From contig NC_134428.1 in NCBI RefSeq assembly GCF_030867145.1, positions 26,699,320-26,763,319 of the forward strand: a DNA stretch of 64,000 nucleotides, in the 5' to 3' direction. The stretch is from Opisthocomus hoazin (lineage: Eukaryota; Chordata; Aves; Opisthocomiformes; Opisthocomidae). The notes below the pieces were generated by a model, which ran no database searches, had not been told where the DNA came from, and saw nothing but the letters and a program-made list of their open reading frames with translations. The position numbers and the translations under genes were made by a program. Each line of letters begins with the position of its first letter. Position 1 is the first letter of the stretch. Of this stretch, positions 35,870 through 48,286 are shown one piece after another.

Positions 35870-37690
35870 AATATTCTATTCACTTGAGCATAGTAGGGAG
35901 TATGAAAAACCCCCTTGACTCCTTCCTCAGTGGCCTAGTCTGGGACTATTTTGGCGGAAAAGTGTGAGCCCTTATCTGTTTGGATTGATTGGGGAAGGAG
36001 CTGAATCATCCCTTTAGGGCTTGAACTGTATTTTTTTTCTGTGGCATGGGCGAATGCCTCTGCTTGCACAAGCCCAGATACCACTCCAACTCCCACTACT
36101 ATGTGTTTCTTTCCCTCGGGTTTTTGGAAAGTGGCAATATAATCTACTTGCCAGGTTTCCCACAGTCCCTTCTTGCTTTTAGTGTCTAAGGGAGGTTGGT
36201 CTAAGGGGTGTTTGTCAAGTTGACTACGACACAGGTTACGTGCAGAAATACAAGTGTGACACCTTTCCTTGGTAACGAGCCAGCCTCGAGCGTGCGCCTC
36301 ACAGTAGAGATCTTTGCTTCCTGTATGCCTTCTTTTAACGTGCAGCCATTCAGGTAATTTTTCCGAATTTTCCGTTATTGGATCATTTTGTAGGGGAGCT
36401 AAATGGGATAGTTCATCTACTTTGTTGTTCCACTAGCTAGTTAGATCGCCTCCACTTTGATGGGAAGCTACCCAGGCTATGGCAAAATTTCCTTGTTTCG
36501 CAGTTCCTAGGATATCTTGCCATTTGTCCTTCTGCCATACAGGTATCTGATTTACCTCCCACCCATTTTGCTCCCATTCCCTGCACCCCTTAAAGACAGC
36601 AAAAGAGTCAGTATAGATAGGAGAAGAGGATTGAGCTTCATGTTGGAAATACGCTCCAGACTGCAACTAGTTCTCCTACTTGTGCACTACCTTCTCTTTC
36701 TGTTATGATTTTTTTCTTCAGTTCGAATCTGTAAAGCCACTGCCTGATATTTCCACACTTTCCCTTCATGTCTAGCTGAAGCATCAGTAAACCAAACTTT
36801 TAGTTGTTCAAAAAACAGAGGGGCAACTCATATAACGGGATGGAGGATTATTTTTGTACTTAAGGGGAAATCTTCTTGTATAGTTAATTTTTTGTGTATA
36901 CCCTGCTGCAATTCTCGTTTTGAGGTAGGTATTCGTATTTGGTCTAACGTTGTCAGAGTCTCATCAGGAATACACACGGCTCCTCCTTTCTACTAGATCC
37001 CTAAGAATTTTACCTCGAGGGGTAGGAGGTTGTACCTTTTCTGGTGAAATCTGCAGACCTAGCCCTTCTAGGTGTTTAATGACTGTGGCCTGCTCTTTGT
37101 GAACTGATGCTGCTCGCTTCCCCCCCCCCCCCCCCCCCCCCCCCTTAACACATCATCTATATACTGATAGATTTTTACCTCCTTATCCAGAGGGATTTTT
37201 TCTAATTCCCTTGCTAGGGCATGATGTGCTAGGATAGGGGAGTGTTTAAGTCCTTGGGACAACCTAGTGAATGTATATTGTTGTCCTTTCCAAGTGAAAG
37301 CAAAGTGGGTTTGATGTTCAGGTTGAAAGGGAACCATGAAAAACATGTCTCTAACATCAACAGTTGCTAAAATTGGGTGGCATGTTCCTGAATGGTGCTA
37401 ATGAGCTCGGCTATGTAAGGCACAGCAGTGGTTAATGGTCCCATATTAGCATTTTAATGGCAATAACTGATAGCTGCCACTTCCCATTTGATTTTTGCAC
37501 TGGCCATACCTGGGAATTGTAAGGTGAGTGGGTGGGAACTATAACTCCTTGTTTCTGCAGTTCTGCTGGTATGGGTGCTATGCCTTCCCTAGCTCCTAAT
37601 GGCAAAGAATACAGTTTTACATTAGTTAATTTGGAGGAGGGAAGAGGAGGGGCTGGGACTAGAAGCTGCAGATTTAATTTAGCTACTCCA
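35870..37690 (-). mobile_element. Endogenous retrovirus pol fragment (RT, RNase H, integrase part), fossil
   Basis: Reading leftward, RT with a YIDD active-site box lies at about 37.05-37.65 kb, RNase H-like sequence at about 36.43-36.9 kb and integrase-like sequence at about 35.87-36.4 kb. The order is that of retroviral pol. The copy is broken in several places and has no gag, env or paired LTRs that I can recognise. An old avian ERV is likely; its class is undecided. It sits between the minisatellite and an orphan satellite monomer. Confidence 0.8.
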
Positions 37691-38570
37691 AATGTCCAAG
37701 TGAGCTGGGTGGCAGCAAGGAGCAGCGTGGGGCGGGTGACTTCTCACAAGAGCAATGGTGATTTTGTGCCTCTTGGTATGTTAGGTACCAGGAGCGATGA
37801 CGGCCATGGCGTCAGAGTCTGGAATGAGCAGATGAGCAGAGCACCGCAGCACTCGTGAGGCGGCAGCCTTTGTAGAAGAGGCTGGCGTTGGCTGCTGTGA
37901 CGCTTACTGTCAGCAGTGTGTGTGGGTGTGTTTTTTTGTTTTTTATTTTATTTTTTTTTGCAGATGACGATGTGGAACCAGGCGACTGCAGGAGCATCCC
38001 CGTTAGCCAATGTCTTTTTCTTTTTTTGTTGAGGATGGGTGGATTCTGACCTCTGTCCTTCTGAAAGCGAAGTTGAGGGGGCTGGGAGGAGGGGACAAGG
38101 TTGGGAATTGCAGGGAAGGGTTGTGAAGTTAGTGTAGGGGAGAGGGCTGCTTGGGAGCAGGCCCCTTTGGGCAGGTGAAGGGACCAGGTTTCATTGCAGC
38201 ACGACGCTCGTGTGTGCTGGGCAGGGCATTTCCAGCCTGAGTCTGTGGTTTTGTGTTGTTTGTGTGGTCTGTCTTCTGCGCCGTAGACCCTCCTTGGGTC
38301 TTGACGTCCTAATTGCTCTTTGCACTCAAGGAGCTCGTTATGCACATCAGGCACCATCCCTAGTGTCTCGAATGCATGTACTCATCGGCATAGTGCCCGT
38401 TAGGCGCTTCTTTTCTTGTGTTGTGTGGCAGGGCTGGGCAGCTCCTGTCTCTGTCTTGTCACATACCTTCCTCACGTCTTGATGTCTCCATAGCCCTTTG
38501 TGATCAGCAGGCACCCTGGCAGCTCTCCCAAGAGTCTCAAGTGCATCTCCTCATGGGCATAGCTCCAGTC
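37691..38570 (+). repeat. Orphan, diverged monomer of the 3.46-kb macrosatellite
   Basis: It lines up with the monomer sequence of the 45-64 kb array. Shared blocks include GTGAGCTGGGTGGCAGC, CTCTTGGTATGTTAGGTACC, TCTGGAATGAGCAG, TGACGCTTACTGTCAGCAG, GGCGACTGCAGGAGCATCCC, CCCCTTTGGGCAGGTGAAGG and ACTCATCGGCATAGTGCC. It is diverged from every array copy, and its last part (38286-38405) is followed by a second diverged copy (38468-38570). It is the oldest-looking member here. Confidence 0.8.
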
Positions 38571-38597
38571 AAGCCCTTTTAATCCTGCAATTATGTT

Positions 38598-38725
38598 TTG
38601 CTGCCACCGCTGTGGTGATTGCACTGCTGCCGTGACACCGCTGCTGTTGTGATGCCGCCACTGTCGCTTTCATGCCACCGAGGCCTCTGTGATGCCGCCG
38701 CCACCATGATGTTGCCGCAATAATA
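38598..38725. repeat. Degenerate GCC/GCT trinucleotide repeat
   Basis: Imperfect runs such as GATGCCGCCACTGTC and GTGATGCCGCCGCCACCATG. A short, decayed trinucleotide microsatellite. Confidence 0.6.
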
Positions 38726-40880
38726 CAATTTCTCGAATGCCTAGTGCATTTAAAATGTTCTTTCTCTGCGTCATTTATTCCGTTTGTTTTTTCTATTATT
38801 TCTTGTGTTTCCTTAGTACTGTCACTTTTAAAATTTTCTTCTTAAGTCCTCACTTTAGTTTGTCGTCTGTTTTTAATTTTTTCCTCATTTCTGTACTCCC
38901 TGTTGCTTTTAAAATTTTGTCTACTTTTATCCCTTTTGCTGTGTTTATTTGTCTACCTTTATTTTTTAATTATTTCTTGTCTTTCCTTAGTGCCCTTGAT
39001 TTTTAAAATGTCTTTCTACATCTCTCTGTCATGTCTGTTTCATAAGTACTTCCTTCCCTAATGCGCATTGCTTTTTAAATGTTCTTCATATGCCTACCTT
39101 TTTCTTTTTGAAGTATTTATTTTTAGTTATTTCTTCTCTTTCTCTCGCCCCCACTTTTTAGATTTTATTTTACGTCTCCATTTTAGTTCACCATCCCAGT
39201 ATTTAAATTTTCTCCTCTATATTTTCCCAGCAAGTGGCTGTGGTGGTGTCCAGGGGAGGGGGTGATGATGGCCCCTGTTCCCGATGGGCTCCATTTGTGG
39301 GCTGGGGCAGCCCAGGTGGGACCCGTGAGGTGAGGATGGGGCTGGGCCAAGATGTTCAAAAGGCTGCAGGTGGGGATGGGCCAGGGTAGCCCAGGGTGGA
39401 GCCGGTGAGGTGAGGATGGGGCTGCCTCTGCTACGCCAAGGGGCTCTGGCTGGGGAGGTAGCTGCCTGGGCATGCCTGCCTGCAGGAGCTGGCTGGGGAG
39501 CAAATTGAAGGGGGTTCTGCAGGCAATGGGGGGTTCTAGCAAGGACCGGCCAGTCTCCGTGGTGAGGCAGGATTGCTCCCAGCCATCCCCGACGGACCAC
39601 ACCAGCAGCACACGGCTCCGGGAGCTTGGTGCCTCCATGGGCTGCATGTGAGCTGCCATGTGTCCAGGAAGCTTCGTGGGAAAGAAGTGTCGAGGCACCC
39701 GCTGCCTGCTCCTGGGTGGGTGAGAGTGGGACAGCTGGCACTGCAGATGAGGAAGGTGGCAGAGGCAGAGAGAGAAGCCTTGGGGCAGTGAAGGTCTCCT
39801 GCCAGTGTCAGGAGCTGTGGTGAGTCGTGTTTGGGCCCATCCCTGCCACGCTTCTCCAGATCTCTGCCTGTCCCTGCCTCCATCTTCTTTTTGGGCTCTC
39901 TGGCTCCCCAGAATGTTTTGCTCTTCTGCCAACGTTGCCCTGTATCTTGTCGCCTTCTACGTTTTCTTTCTATGTCTCTCCCTTTCTGGCTCCCCACCTG
40001 CTATTGTTTCACTCTTCCCACACAGCCTTCTTCCCCGTTTTTGGGAAAATTGCACTTCTAAGTCTCCCTTTACCCAGTGACCTGTGTCTGTATTCGGTGA
40101 CCGCCTCTGCTCTATGCCGTGTCGCTGCTCCGATGTCCTTTCCCTTGGGCTGTCTATCCAGCTCCCTCTCCCGATGTTTAAATTCTTACCCGTGTGACCT
40201 GTACCCCGTTGCTTTCTAAATTTTCTGTCTGTGCCTACATTCAACTCATTCCCTGTCTGTGTGTTTTATTTCTTCCTGCCTGTCCTCTACTTTGTCGCTT
40301 TTAAAATTTTTTTTTTCAGCGTCCTCATCTATTGAGTTTGCTGAGCCTATTTACGTCTTGGCTAAGTGATGTAAAGGATGGATTGTGCGCATATAATCCC
40401 TTAGACAAACTGTTTACCAAGTCCGGGGCAAAGTTTGGATCCAGCCGCACCTAGACTCCTCTCTGAGAAGGAGTTTAGAATGCAAGGGGGTCCATTCTGA
40501 ACCTCATGGCTCCACGGAAGGGTATCCATGACAGTTTTGTCTGACCCTGTCTTCTACGCAATAGATAATGCAGTGTACTTTGCCATTGAAGCTTGTTCAA
40601 CCACTGTCACATATACTATCAAATTTTGTTAAATTGCTGTTATGTATCAAGAAACATTTTGTTGCTTCTCTGTTATGAATGCAGCGCATCATTCCGTCTG
40701 TGACATCTGCCTACTTTTTTTTGCCTTTGCTCTCTTTAATGATTTCTTCTCTTGCTTCTTTGCCATCACTCTTTAGATTGTCTTTCTCTGTTTTAGTTCG
40801 CCATCACTATTTTTTCTCTCTGATTCAGACAGAACCCTTCCTCAGGATTCCTCCGTGCCCCAGAGCTCTCCTGCCTTATT
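38726..40880. other. T- and C-rich low-complexity DNA with a GC-rich insert, no gene recognised
   Basis: 38.73-39.2 kb is T-rich with recurring TTTTAAAATTTT-type words. 39.2-39.85 kb is G-rich on the + strand and shares blocks with 34.0-34.1 kb (GATGGCCCCTGTTCC). 39.85-40.88 kb again is CT-rich. Frames of up to 249 residues here have biased composition and no known domain. Confidence 0.55.
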
Positions 40881-42260
40881 CACTGCCATCTAGCATGTCT
40901 CCATTCAGTTGCTCGTCCCCTGAGGACATCTGTACATTGCTGGAACACCCTCTGGAGTTTTGCGTCTTGTCCCAGAGCCACTCTGTCTCTCTCTCTCGCT
41001 CCCTGAACCCTTCCCTTGTTGTCATTGTACTTCCCAAGGCCATCCTCGTGCCCCGCAGCATTCCTTTGTCTCTGTAGCACACTTTGCACCCTTCTCCCTC
41101 CCTAAGAACCTTTCCTGATGCCATCTTTCATCTCCAGAACACTCTTGTTGTCCTCTACGCTAGCTAGCATACCTCCGTTCAGTCCCTGGTCACCTGATGA
41201 CATCTGTAGTCTGTTCAAATCCCCTCTGGACTACTTCATTGTGTCCTCAAGCTGCCTTTTGTCTGTCCCTCTCGGAACCCCTCTGTTGCCGTCACGTCAT
41301 GTAGTGCTTTAGGTGGGGCCATCTTTGAGCCACAGAACGCTCATTTGTTGCTCTACGCTCTCTAGGATTCCTGTATTCAGTCCTCAGCCACCTCAGACCA
41401 TATGTACTCTGCTCAGATGGTCACCTGAGTTCCTCTGTGTGATCCCCAAGCCTTCCTTTGTCCAACAGCACCCCACCCCTCAACGCCCCTCTTATCACAG
41501 TCCTGATGCTTCCCCGAGACATTCCTCAATCTCCACAGCACCTTGTAACACTTAATCTCCCTTTCCATCTCTCTTGTTCCGTCCTTTTTGTTCTTTGCTA
41601 CAAGCGCTCCTTTATTTTTCCCTGCCATCGTGGGTGTCTCAGTTTGGTTCCTCTCTGTTATCTCTAGTTTGCCTAGATGCCCTCCTGAGACTCCGAGGCT
41701 CTCACTGTGTCTCCATGACTTCTTTTCTTACCTTGCCCCCTCCTAATTCTTCTGCTCTCTAGAACAATGTCTTTTGAGTCCTTTCTTGTACTCCGCAGCA
41801 CTCTTGTAGCACTTTAGCTCCCTTTTGGTTTTCTCTGTTTGTGCTCTTCAGAGCGCTCTTATCTTACTCTTTGCTATTTAGCATGCCTTTGTGCAGCCCC
41901 CCTGCCCCCTGATGACATCTGTACTTTGTTGAAATCCCCTTTGGAGTTCCTCCTTGTTATCTCTAAGGCCTCTTTGGTCTCAGGTCTCCTCTGCTCCCTT
42001 TGCTGAGCTCTTGCAACACATCACCTGTGCCTTAGAGCCCCGTTTTTGCTTGTGAGGGCACTTTGCACCCCTCTTTTCCTCTCAGAACCCTTCCCGAGTC
42101 TGCATCCATTGCCCCAGTTCATCTTTCTGTCCTGTCATCCATTTGGTGCTCCTTGATTCAGTCCCCAGACAACATCTGTCCTTTGTTCAATTCTGTTTTG
42201 AGCTCACCACATCCCTGAGATCTCATTGGTCTCTCGGGACCGCTGTAATCCATGTGACGA
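40881..42260. repeat. Degenerate repeat with period about 200-275 bp
   Basis: A landmark of the form GACATCTGTACTTTGTTGAA followed by CCCCTTTGGAGTTCCTC recurs at about 40924, 41199, 41397, 41914 and 42170. It is followed each time by a CTCC/CTCT-rich stretch and often AACCCTTCCC. Copies are strongly diverged, so this is an old tandem family on its own. Confidence 0.65.
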
Positions 42261-44279
42261 TGCCTCCCGTTCTACCGGAATCTTTTCCAAAGCCATCTTA
42301 GTGCCCCAGAGCAGTATTTTTGTTTTTTGTCTTGTCGTATGTTTCTGTTTGGTATCTGGTATGGCAAAGATGTCCATCGTCAGCTCAGATCTCCTCTTCA
42401 GTTTTGCAGAGAAGGCGATAGCCTTCATCTCTTTTTATTGACATATCTCCCATGGTGGTTCTTTGTTGTGTTCTGCAATTTAATTTGTTCTATCTACTTA
42501 GGTGTTAATTAGGCCACTTCATATAATTTTCTGATCTGTTTCTTATATTTCCATGTTTTTTTTCTGTTTTCTGTCCTTTGGGACTCATCTAGTTCTCTTA
42601 AGGCAGTCAGTCAGAGAGACTTTCAAGGTGGCTCTGAATCATCGGCTATTTAGAGTAAATAATTTACTTAGCAACCAGAGTTACTATATTCTTACAGGAT
42701 CTAATTCTGCTTTGTCATTCAGTCCTATCCGGAAAATACTTCTGGTGGAATTTAGGTAGCATGCGTGGTCTTGCTAGAAATTAAAAGTAAGCCCGTAGCA
42801 TTTTGGGTGTTTTATAGGAAAAGTAAGCACATATATTTTGATAATAATATTGTTACTGCATTTAATGAACTACTTTCTTGCGTAGCTTAGTAGGACATCT
42901 ATCTTCTTCTGTCTACACCCCAGACAAATGAGGTTTAACTACTTATTAGGTCACGTTGGTGATGCAACAGAGATAGTTATAGTAAAAGAGCAGGCATTGT
43001 TGTTTTCAGTAAGGGTCAATTTCTCTCGTCAAGGCTTTGTACGCTTTAAATTTAAGGCAGATGAGAAAACTTACTGCTGCTCCTCTGGCTGCCTTAATGT
43101 CTTTTGGTGGTTCATCCCTCCCCTTTCCCAGGGGACTGTGGGAAGGGTGGTGGGCGAGGCTCGGAGTATATGACCCCCAGCCTCTGATCAGGGAGCTCAT
43201 TCCACTCCTGGCTTTCTTTGGTCTTAGTGCTCTGCTGTTCCTTCAGTTGATTACAACTTTTGAGCTGTCTAAGCTACCCAGGGAGATCTATTTTGATATT
43301 TAGAGAAACAGAGGTGTCTGTTTGAGGTAAGACGTTCGGGACGAGTCAAGGCTCAGCAGCAGCTCTAGTAGAGAATATATTTATCTGCACCATTTTTTTC
43401 AGGTCAGTAATTTTTTATGGAGAATTCAGGGTTGGCAAGATTGTTTAACAGAATAGATTGTTCTTTTTATTCTAGGTGCATTACACTATCCTGGAACTCC
43501 TGACTTGATTGAAGATGGAACGTTGGTTTTTTTCACTAGTTTTGCTCTATACTGTGTAACTTGCTGGCATCGCATCTCTTAGTTGGACTGATGAGATTAT
43601 CTTGCAGGGGTTAAGGTGAGCATCTTGTATGCATCTGTACAGAGATTGAGCATTTCTCAAGAAAGTGGCAAGGACAGAAGGCATAGTATCTTTTAGAGTA
43701 TGGGACAGCTCATTGCCTTTCCCAATTGCTCAGAGGACTCTGTTGTCCCTTGAAACTTTGTAGCTCAAGGCAGGCCCCTCATAGATTATAAACATCAGGG
43801 TTTCACTTACTCTGTGGGCCTGTAGCAAAGCCCCAAGGCTGCGGGAAGGTGTAAGGTGGGCGATGCCTGCAGAACGCAGGGTGTGGCTCAGAGGAACAGC
43901 TCCTGAGGAGTGGCCGATGCGGGGGGTTCAGGGGTACAAATACCGGGAAGGAGCTGTCAGGAGGCTGTGGGATTCTTTCCTTGACAGTTCAGGAGCAGAG
44001 AAGGGGATTCTAAACTTTTGAGACGAGGGGATGGTTGAGGAAGGGAGGAGGGTTCATCAGCCTCTCTCAGTTTAGTTTTGCAGTCACAATTGGATGTCAA
44101 TGAGGTCTGTCTGGTTTAAGTCTCCCTGCAGCTGACAGGTAGTTATGACACAGTCACAAGAGATGAAGTGTGAATTCTCTGGGCCTCAGCATCTCAAGAT
44201 AGAGGACTTAATGTCAGGCCTTTGAATCTCAAAGGTGTTAAGGCTTGTATGTGAAGAGCTTAGTGTTCTTTTGTGTTTG
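42261..44279. other. Unassigned DNA before the macrosatellite
   Basis: Mixed composition. It contains only short open frames with no family recognised, and no clear mobile element. Confidence 0.5.
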
Positions 44280-44899
44280 TTTTTTTAATGGCAGGCTGTA
44301 GTTGGACTCTAGGTGGCGTTCTTGAACGGAAACAAGACCTTTGGAATTATTAAGTTATTGGTCAGCATTGGCGTAACTTCTACAATATGTCTTTTGCAGA
44401 TGCAGAGAAACGAGCCGTGCGCCAAAGGGTGATGGAGGAGAGGTGAGCAGAGCGTCGCAAGAAGGTGGGTTTACATGTGGTGTCAGAGGACAGATGTGCT
44501 TTTAGGTTTTGATTTTTCTTTTTAATTTTGAAGGTGCCAAGCAATGAGAGAATCGGGGATATGGGCACCGGAGGCGACTTGGGCAAGGTGAGCCACGACT
44601 AGTGGCCTGAAGTAGCAGCTGTGGGCTGGGTTGGTGTCTAAGAGCAACGAATCCTGCGGCAACTCAGTGAGGTGCTTCTCTTTTGGTTTTGCAGGGGCTG
44701 CGCGGGCCGCTTTTGGCATTGGACAACTGTTTGACGTGAGCTGGGGTGGTAGCGAGGAGGAGCGTGCGGTGGGTGACTTGTCATGGGCGCAAGGGTAATT
44801 TTGTGTCTCTTGGTATCTTAGGTAGCAGAAGCGATGATGGCTACAGCATCCAATTCTGGAATGAGCAAGTGAGTGGAGCACCCTGGTGCCTCTGAGGGT
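44280..44899 (+). repeat. Diverged boundary copy of the macrosatellite unit
   Basis: It matches array sequence piece by piece: 44284 with 46015 (GCAGGCTGTAGTTGG), 44390 with 46115 (GCAGATGCAGAG), then 44690 onward with 48140 onward (GGTTTTGCAGGGGCTG). The segment equivalent to about 46.4-48.1 kb is absent. Divergence is much higher than within the array and stops abruptly at 44900, where near-identity begins. Confidence 0.85.
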
Positions 44900-44975
44900 T
44901 TGTTGTGGAAGAGGTTGGTCTTGGCCAATGTGATGCTTACTGTCAGCACTGTTTCTGGGTTTTTTCTTTTTCCAG

Positions 44976-45067
44976 TGAAGAAGCGCAACCTGTTGACTGC
45001 AGGAGCATCCCAGATACCCAATGCATTTTCGGTCGAGGATGGAGTCAGACCCCTGGCCCCGTGAAAG
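44976..45067 (+). other. Exon-like segment in the macrosatellite (best splice signals)
   Basis: Preceded by TTTTTTCTTTTTCCAG and followed by AAAG|GTAAGTTGAG, a textbook acceptor and donor 92 bp apart. The related monomer has the equivalent acceptor CTTTTCAG at 47008, but its donor reads GCTAAG instead of GGTAAG. Recurs every 3,462 bp. Whether it is spliced is unknown. Confidence 0.45.
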
Positions 45068-46403
45068 GTAAGTTGAGTTGCAGGGGCTGGAGAGGGTCTG
45101 GAGGGAGGGGAACAAGGTTGGGAGGTGTTGTAAAGTTAGTGTAGGGACAGGGCCGTGCAGGAACAGGCCCCTTTGGGCAGGTAAAGGAAGCAGGTTACTC
45201 TTGCACAACACTGTGTATGCAAGGGAGGGCAGTTCCAGCCTACGTCTGTGGTGGTGTCGTTTGCGTAGTGTGTCTTCTCTGCCTTAGACCTTCCTCAGGT
45301 CTCAATGTCCTCTTTGCACTCAAGGAGGGCATTGTGCGTCTCGGGTGCCATCCCTAGCATCTCGAATAGCTTTACTCATCGTTACAGTGCCAGCTGGGAA
45401 CTTCTTTGCTTGTGTTACAAGTGTAAAGCATGGATAAGTCTTGCGTCTCGGAAGTTTATGCTCTGTCTGCTTTTGCAACGTTGTTCCAGGCTGGGACAGC
45501 ACCTCTGATCTTGAGCGGTCTCTTTAGTCATCTTTTCTGAGAGATCTTCCTGGCATCCCAAACTTCTTAGGCCTTTAGGAAAGGCATCGTGCGCACACTT
45601 CGTGCGAGTTGCGGATAGGTCTTTTTGCACAGTTCATAGCATTTGACTTTTCTCAGGCTGCCACAGATTCTTACTTGTGGCCCCCTGGGTCTTCTTGCCC
45701 AATGGCAGCTCTGGGCCAGGAGTCGTGCTTTTTAGAGTTTTTTATGTCTCTGCATCACACTGTTGGTCTTGTCTGTGTGCAGTGTCTGTGCATGTTTGTC
45801 TGGGTTAGAGCTGCTCTACCTGGGGGCATAGCAGTGACAGCAAGCAAAAGAATAACAATGAGATCCTATGGCTAACGCGTAGATAACCCTAGACTTTATA
45901 GGCAAAGGTTGTAGAGTTCGTTTCCGAGCAAGTAGCCCTGTATGCAGTGGGCAAGGAGAGTTGTTTCTGTAGTGCTCGGCAGAGACACAGGGGATGACCA
46001 GATTGTTATTAACAGCAGGCTGTAGTTGGAATCTAGATGGTATACGTGAGTGGAAACAAGACTTCTGGGACTGGTCAACTATTGCTCTGAATCTGGGTGA
46101 CTTGTTTAATGTTGCTTTCGCAGATGCAGAGGGATGAGCGGTGTGCCAAAGGGCGACAGAGGACACGCAAGTAGAGTGCCATAAGAAGGTCAGTGTGTGG
46201 TGTTGGAGGGAAGATATGACTGGTGGCTGTATGACTAGCTTATAAGTTTGGGGTTCTCCGTTTTGAAGATGCAAAGCAGGGTCTTGGTAACAGAGGTGAC
46301 TCAGGCAAGGTGGGCCATGACTCGTGGGCTGAAGTAGCAGTTATTATTGTACTGTGCGTTGTTGGTGAAGTTCTAAGCATCGCTTGTTGTTTGTGTTTTT
46401 CAG

Positions 46404-46468
46404 GTGGGATGTGAGCTTCGAGGTGCCAACCTGCAAAATGGCAGGGGCAACACGGGTCAGCAGCCAAG
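46404..46468 (+). other. Exon-like segment in the macrosatellite
   Basis: Lies between GTGTTTTTCAG and CCAAG|GTAAAG. It leaves one G in the frame WDVSFEVPTCKMAGATRVSS, and that base fits the next segment (46559). Recurs in every unit. Confidence 0.4.
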
Positions 46469-46558
46469 GTAAAGGAGCAGAAAGTGGGAATCGGTGCGGA
46501 CACACTTTGGTGTTGGGCACGATCTCAGCATGTCCTCTTTGCTTTGATTTTATTGCAG

Positions 46559-46614
46559 GTGCCGCACATAGCCGCGGAGAGGTGGAGCAGCATGCTGACA
46601 AGAGGTCTGAGATG
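46559..46614 (+). other. Exon-like segment in the macrosatellite
   Basis: Preceded by TTTGATTTTATTGCAG and followed by GATG|GTGAGG. The other monomer has the counterpart at 48010-48065 with the same acceptor and AAG|GTGAGG. Strong acceptor and donor are kept in both diverged monomers. Confidence 0.4.
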
Positions 46615-48286
46615 GTGAGGCTGCTGCTGACCAGGTCAGTGTGTAAGAGCAAAATATTGTGTGGCTCCTCAGTGAGGTGTGTCTCTTTTGATTTTGCAGG
46701 GACTGTGTGTGTGTGGGCGGCATTAGGCATTGGACCACTGTTTGAGGTGACCTGGGGTGGCAGCGAGGAGGAGCGTGGGGTGGGTGACTTGTCACGGGCG
46801 CAAGCGGTAATTTTGTGTCTCTTGGTATCTTAGGTAGCAGAAGCAACGCTGGGCCGCAGCGTCTGCCTCTGGAATGAGCAGGTGAGTGGAGCAGCCCCGT
46901 GCTTCTGAGGAGGAGGTGGTTGCGGAAGGGGTTGGGGTTGGCCAGTGTGATGCTTACTGTCAGCCCTGTGTGTTGTCTGTGTTGTCGTCTTCTCGTTTTG
47001 CTTTTCAGATGGCAAAACGGAAGCGGGCGACTGCAGGCGCATCCCCGTTAGCCAAGGTGCTTTTTGTCGAGGATGGAGTCAGACCCCTGGCCCCCTGAAA
47101 GCTAAGTTGAGGGACTGGGGGGAGGGGACCACGGTTGTGAATTGCAGGGAGTGCTTGTAAAGTTAGCGTAGGGGAGAGGGCTGTGCAGGAGCGGGCCCCT
47201 TTGGGCATGTAAAGGGAAGGAAGGGGTTTCTCTTCAGCCCAATTGGGCAGGAGCGTTCCAGGCTGCGTCTGTGGTGCTGTGTCATTTTTGTCGTCTGTCT
47301 TCTGTGTCTTAGACCTTACCTGTATCTCGGCATCCTCATTGCTCTTTGTGCACATCAGGCACCACCCCTGGGGTCTCGAATGCCCCTACTACTCATCGGC
47401 ATAGTGCCAAGCGGGGGCTTCTCTTCTTGCCTTACAAGCGTAAAGCGTGGATCGGTCTCGTGGCGTGGAAGTTTCCGGTCGGTTCTCTTCTGCGGCGTCG
47501 TTCCAGGCTGTGTCAGCAGCTCTTCTCTCTGGCGGTCCATTTTCGTGGAGTGTGGGAGCTCTTCCCTGCATCCTTATGTTCTTAGGTCCTGAAGCCGGGC
47601 TTCTTGCACGTGCGCCGTCTCTTTTGACTGTATCTTCATGCCAGGGACCGTGCTGTCTGACTCTGTTTTTCTGGGGCTGCCATGGAGGCGCCATGCTTTG
47701 GGCCGTCGCGGCCCTGTAGGTCTTCTTGTCCGACGGTATCGCCCGTCAGGGAGTCCTCCTTCCTGTGGAGGACAGTTTTCTCTCTTCTTTGAAGCCCATT
47801 GTTTGTGGTCTTGTGTGTAGTGTCTGTCTGTGCCTGTGTGTGTTTTGGCTTGGAGCTGCTCTGCCCAGGGCAACCAGGGAACCTGTAAATGGCAGGGCCA
47901 GGGTGGGTGAGCAGCCAAGGTAAAGGAGCAGGAGATTGGAACTGATGCAGGCAGGCTTTGGTTTTGGGCAGTATCTCAGCACGTGCTGTTTGCTTTGATT
48001 TTATTGCAGGTGCCGCACGTAGCGTCAGCGGGGCGAAGCGGCATGCTGACAAGAGGTCTGAGAAGGTGAGGCGGTTGTGTGCCGGGTCAGTGTGTAAGAG
48101 CAAATTATAGTGCAGCAACTCAGTGAGGGGTGTCTCTCTTGGTTTTGCAGGGGCTGTGCGGGCCACCTGTGGCATCGGACAACTGTTTTGAGGTGACCTG
48201 GGGTGGCAGCGAGGAGGAGCGTGGGGTGGGTGACTTGTCACGGGCGCAAGCGGTAATTTTGAGTCTCTTGGTATCTTAGGCAGCAG

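Noticed and set aside
34594-35883. Very long frames (285-412 residues) on both strands with nine-residue repeats
   Set aside because: They are produced by the 27-bp minisatellite: its length is a multiple of three and the unit has no stop in these frames. No flanking domain or gene structure supports coding.
37532-37858. A 108-residue + strand frame across the end of the retroviral fossil and the orphan monomer
   Set aside because: It joins two unrelated sequences by chance at their border and has no start context or known domain.
39183-39997. Minus-strand frames of 249, 174 and 153 residues
   Set aside because: Overlapping frames of Pro/His/Ser-rich composition in GC-rich DNA; no domain, no splice context and no match to a known protein that I can recall.
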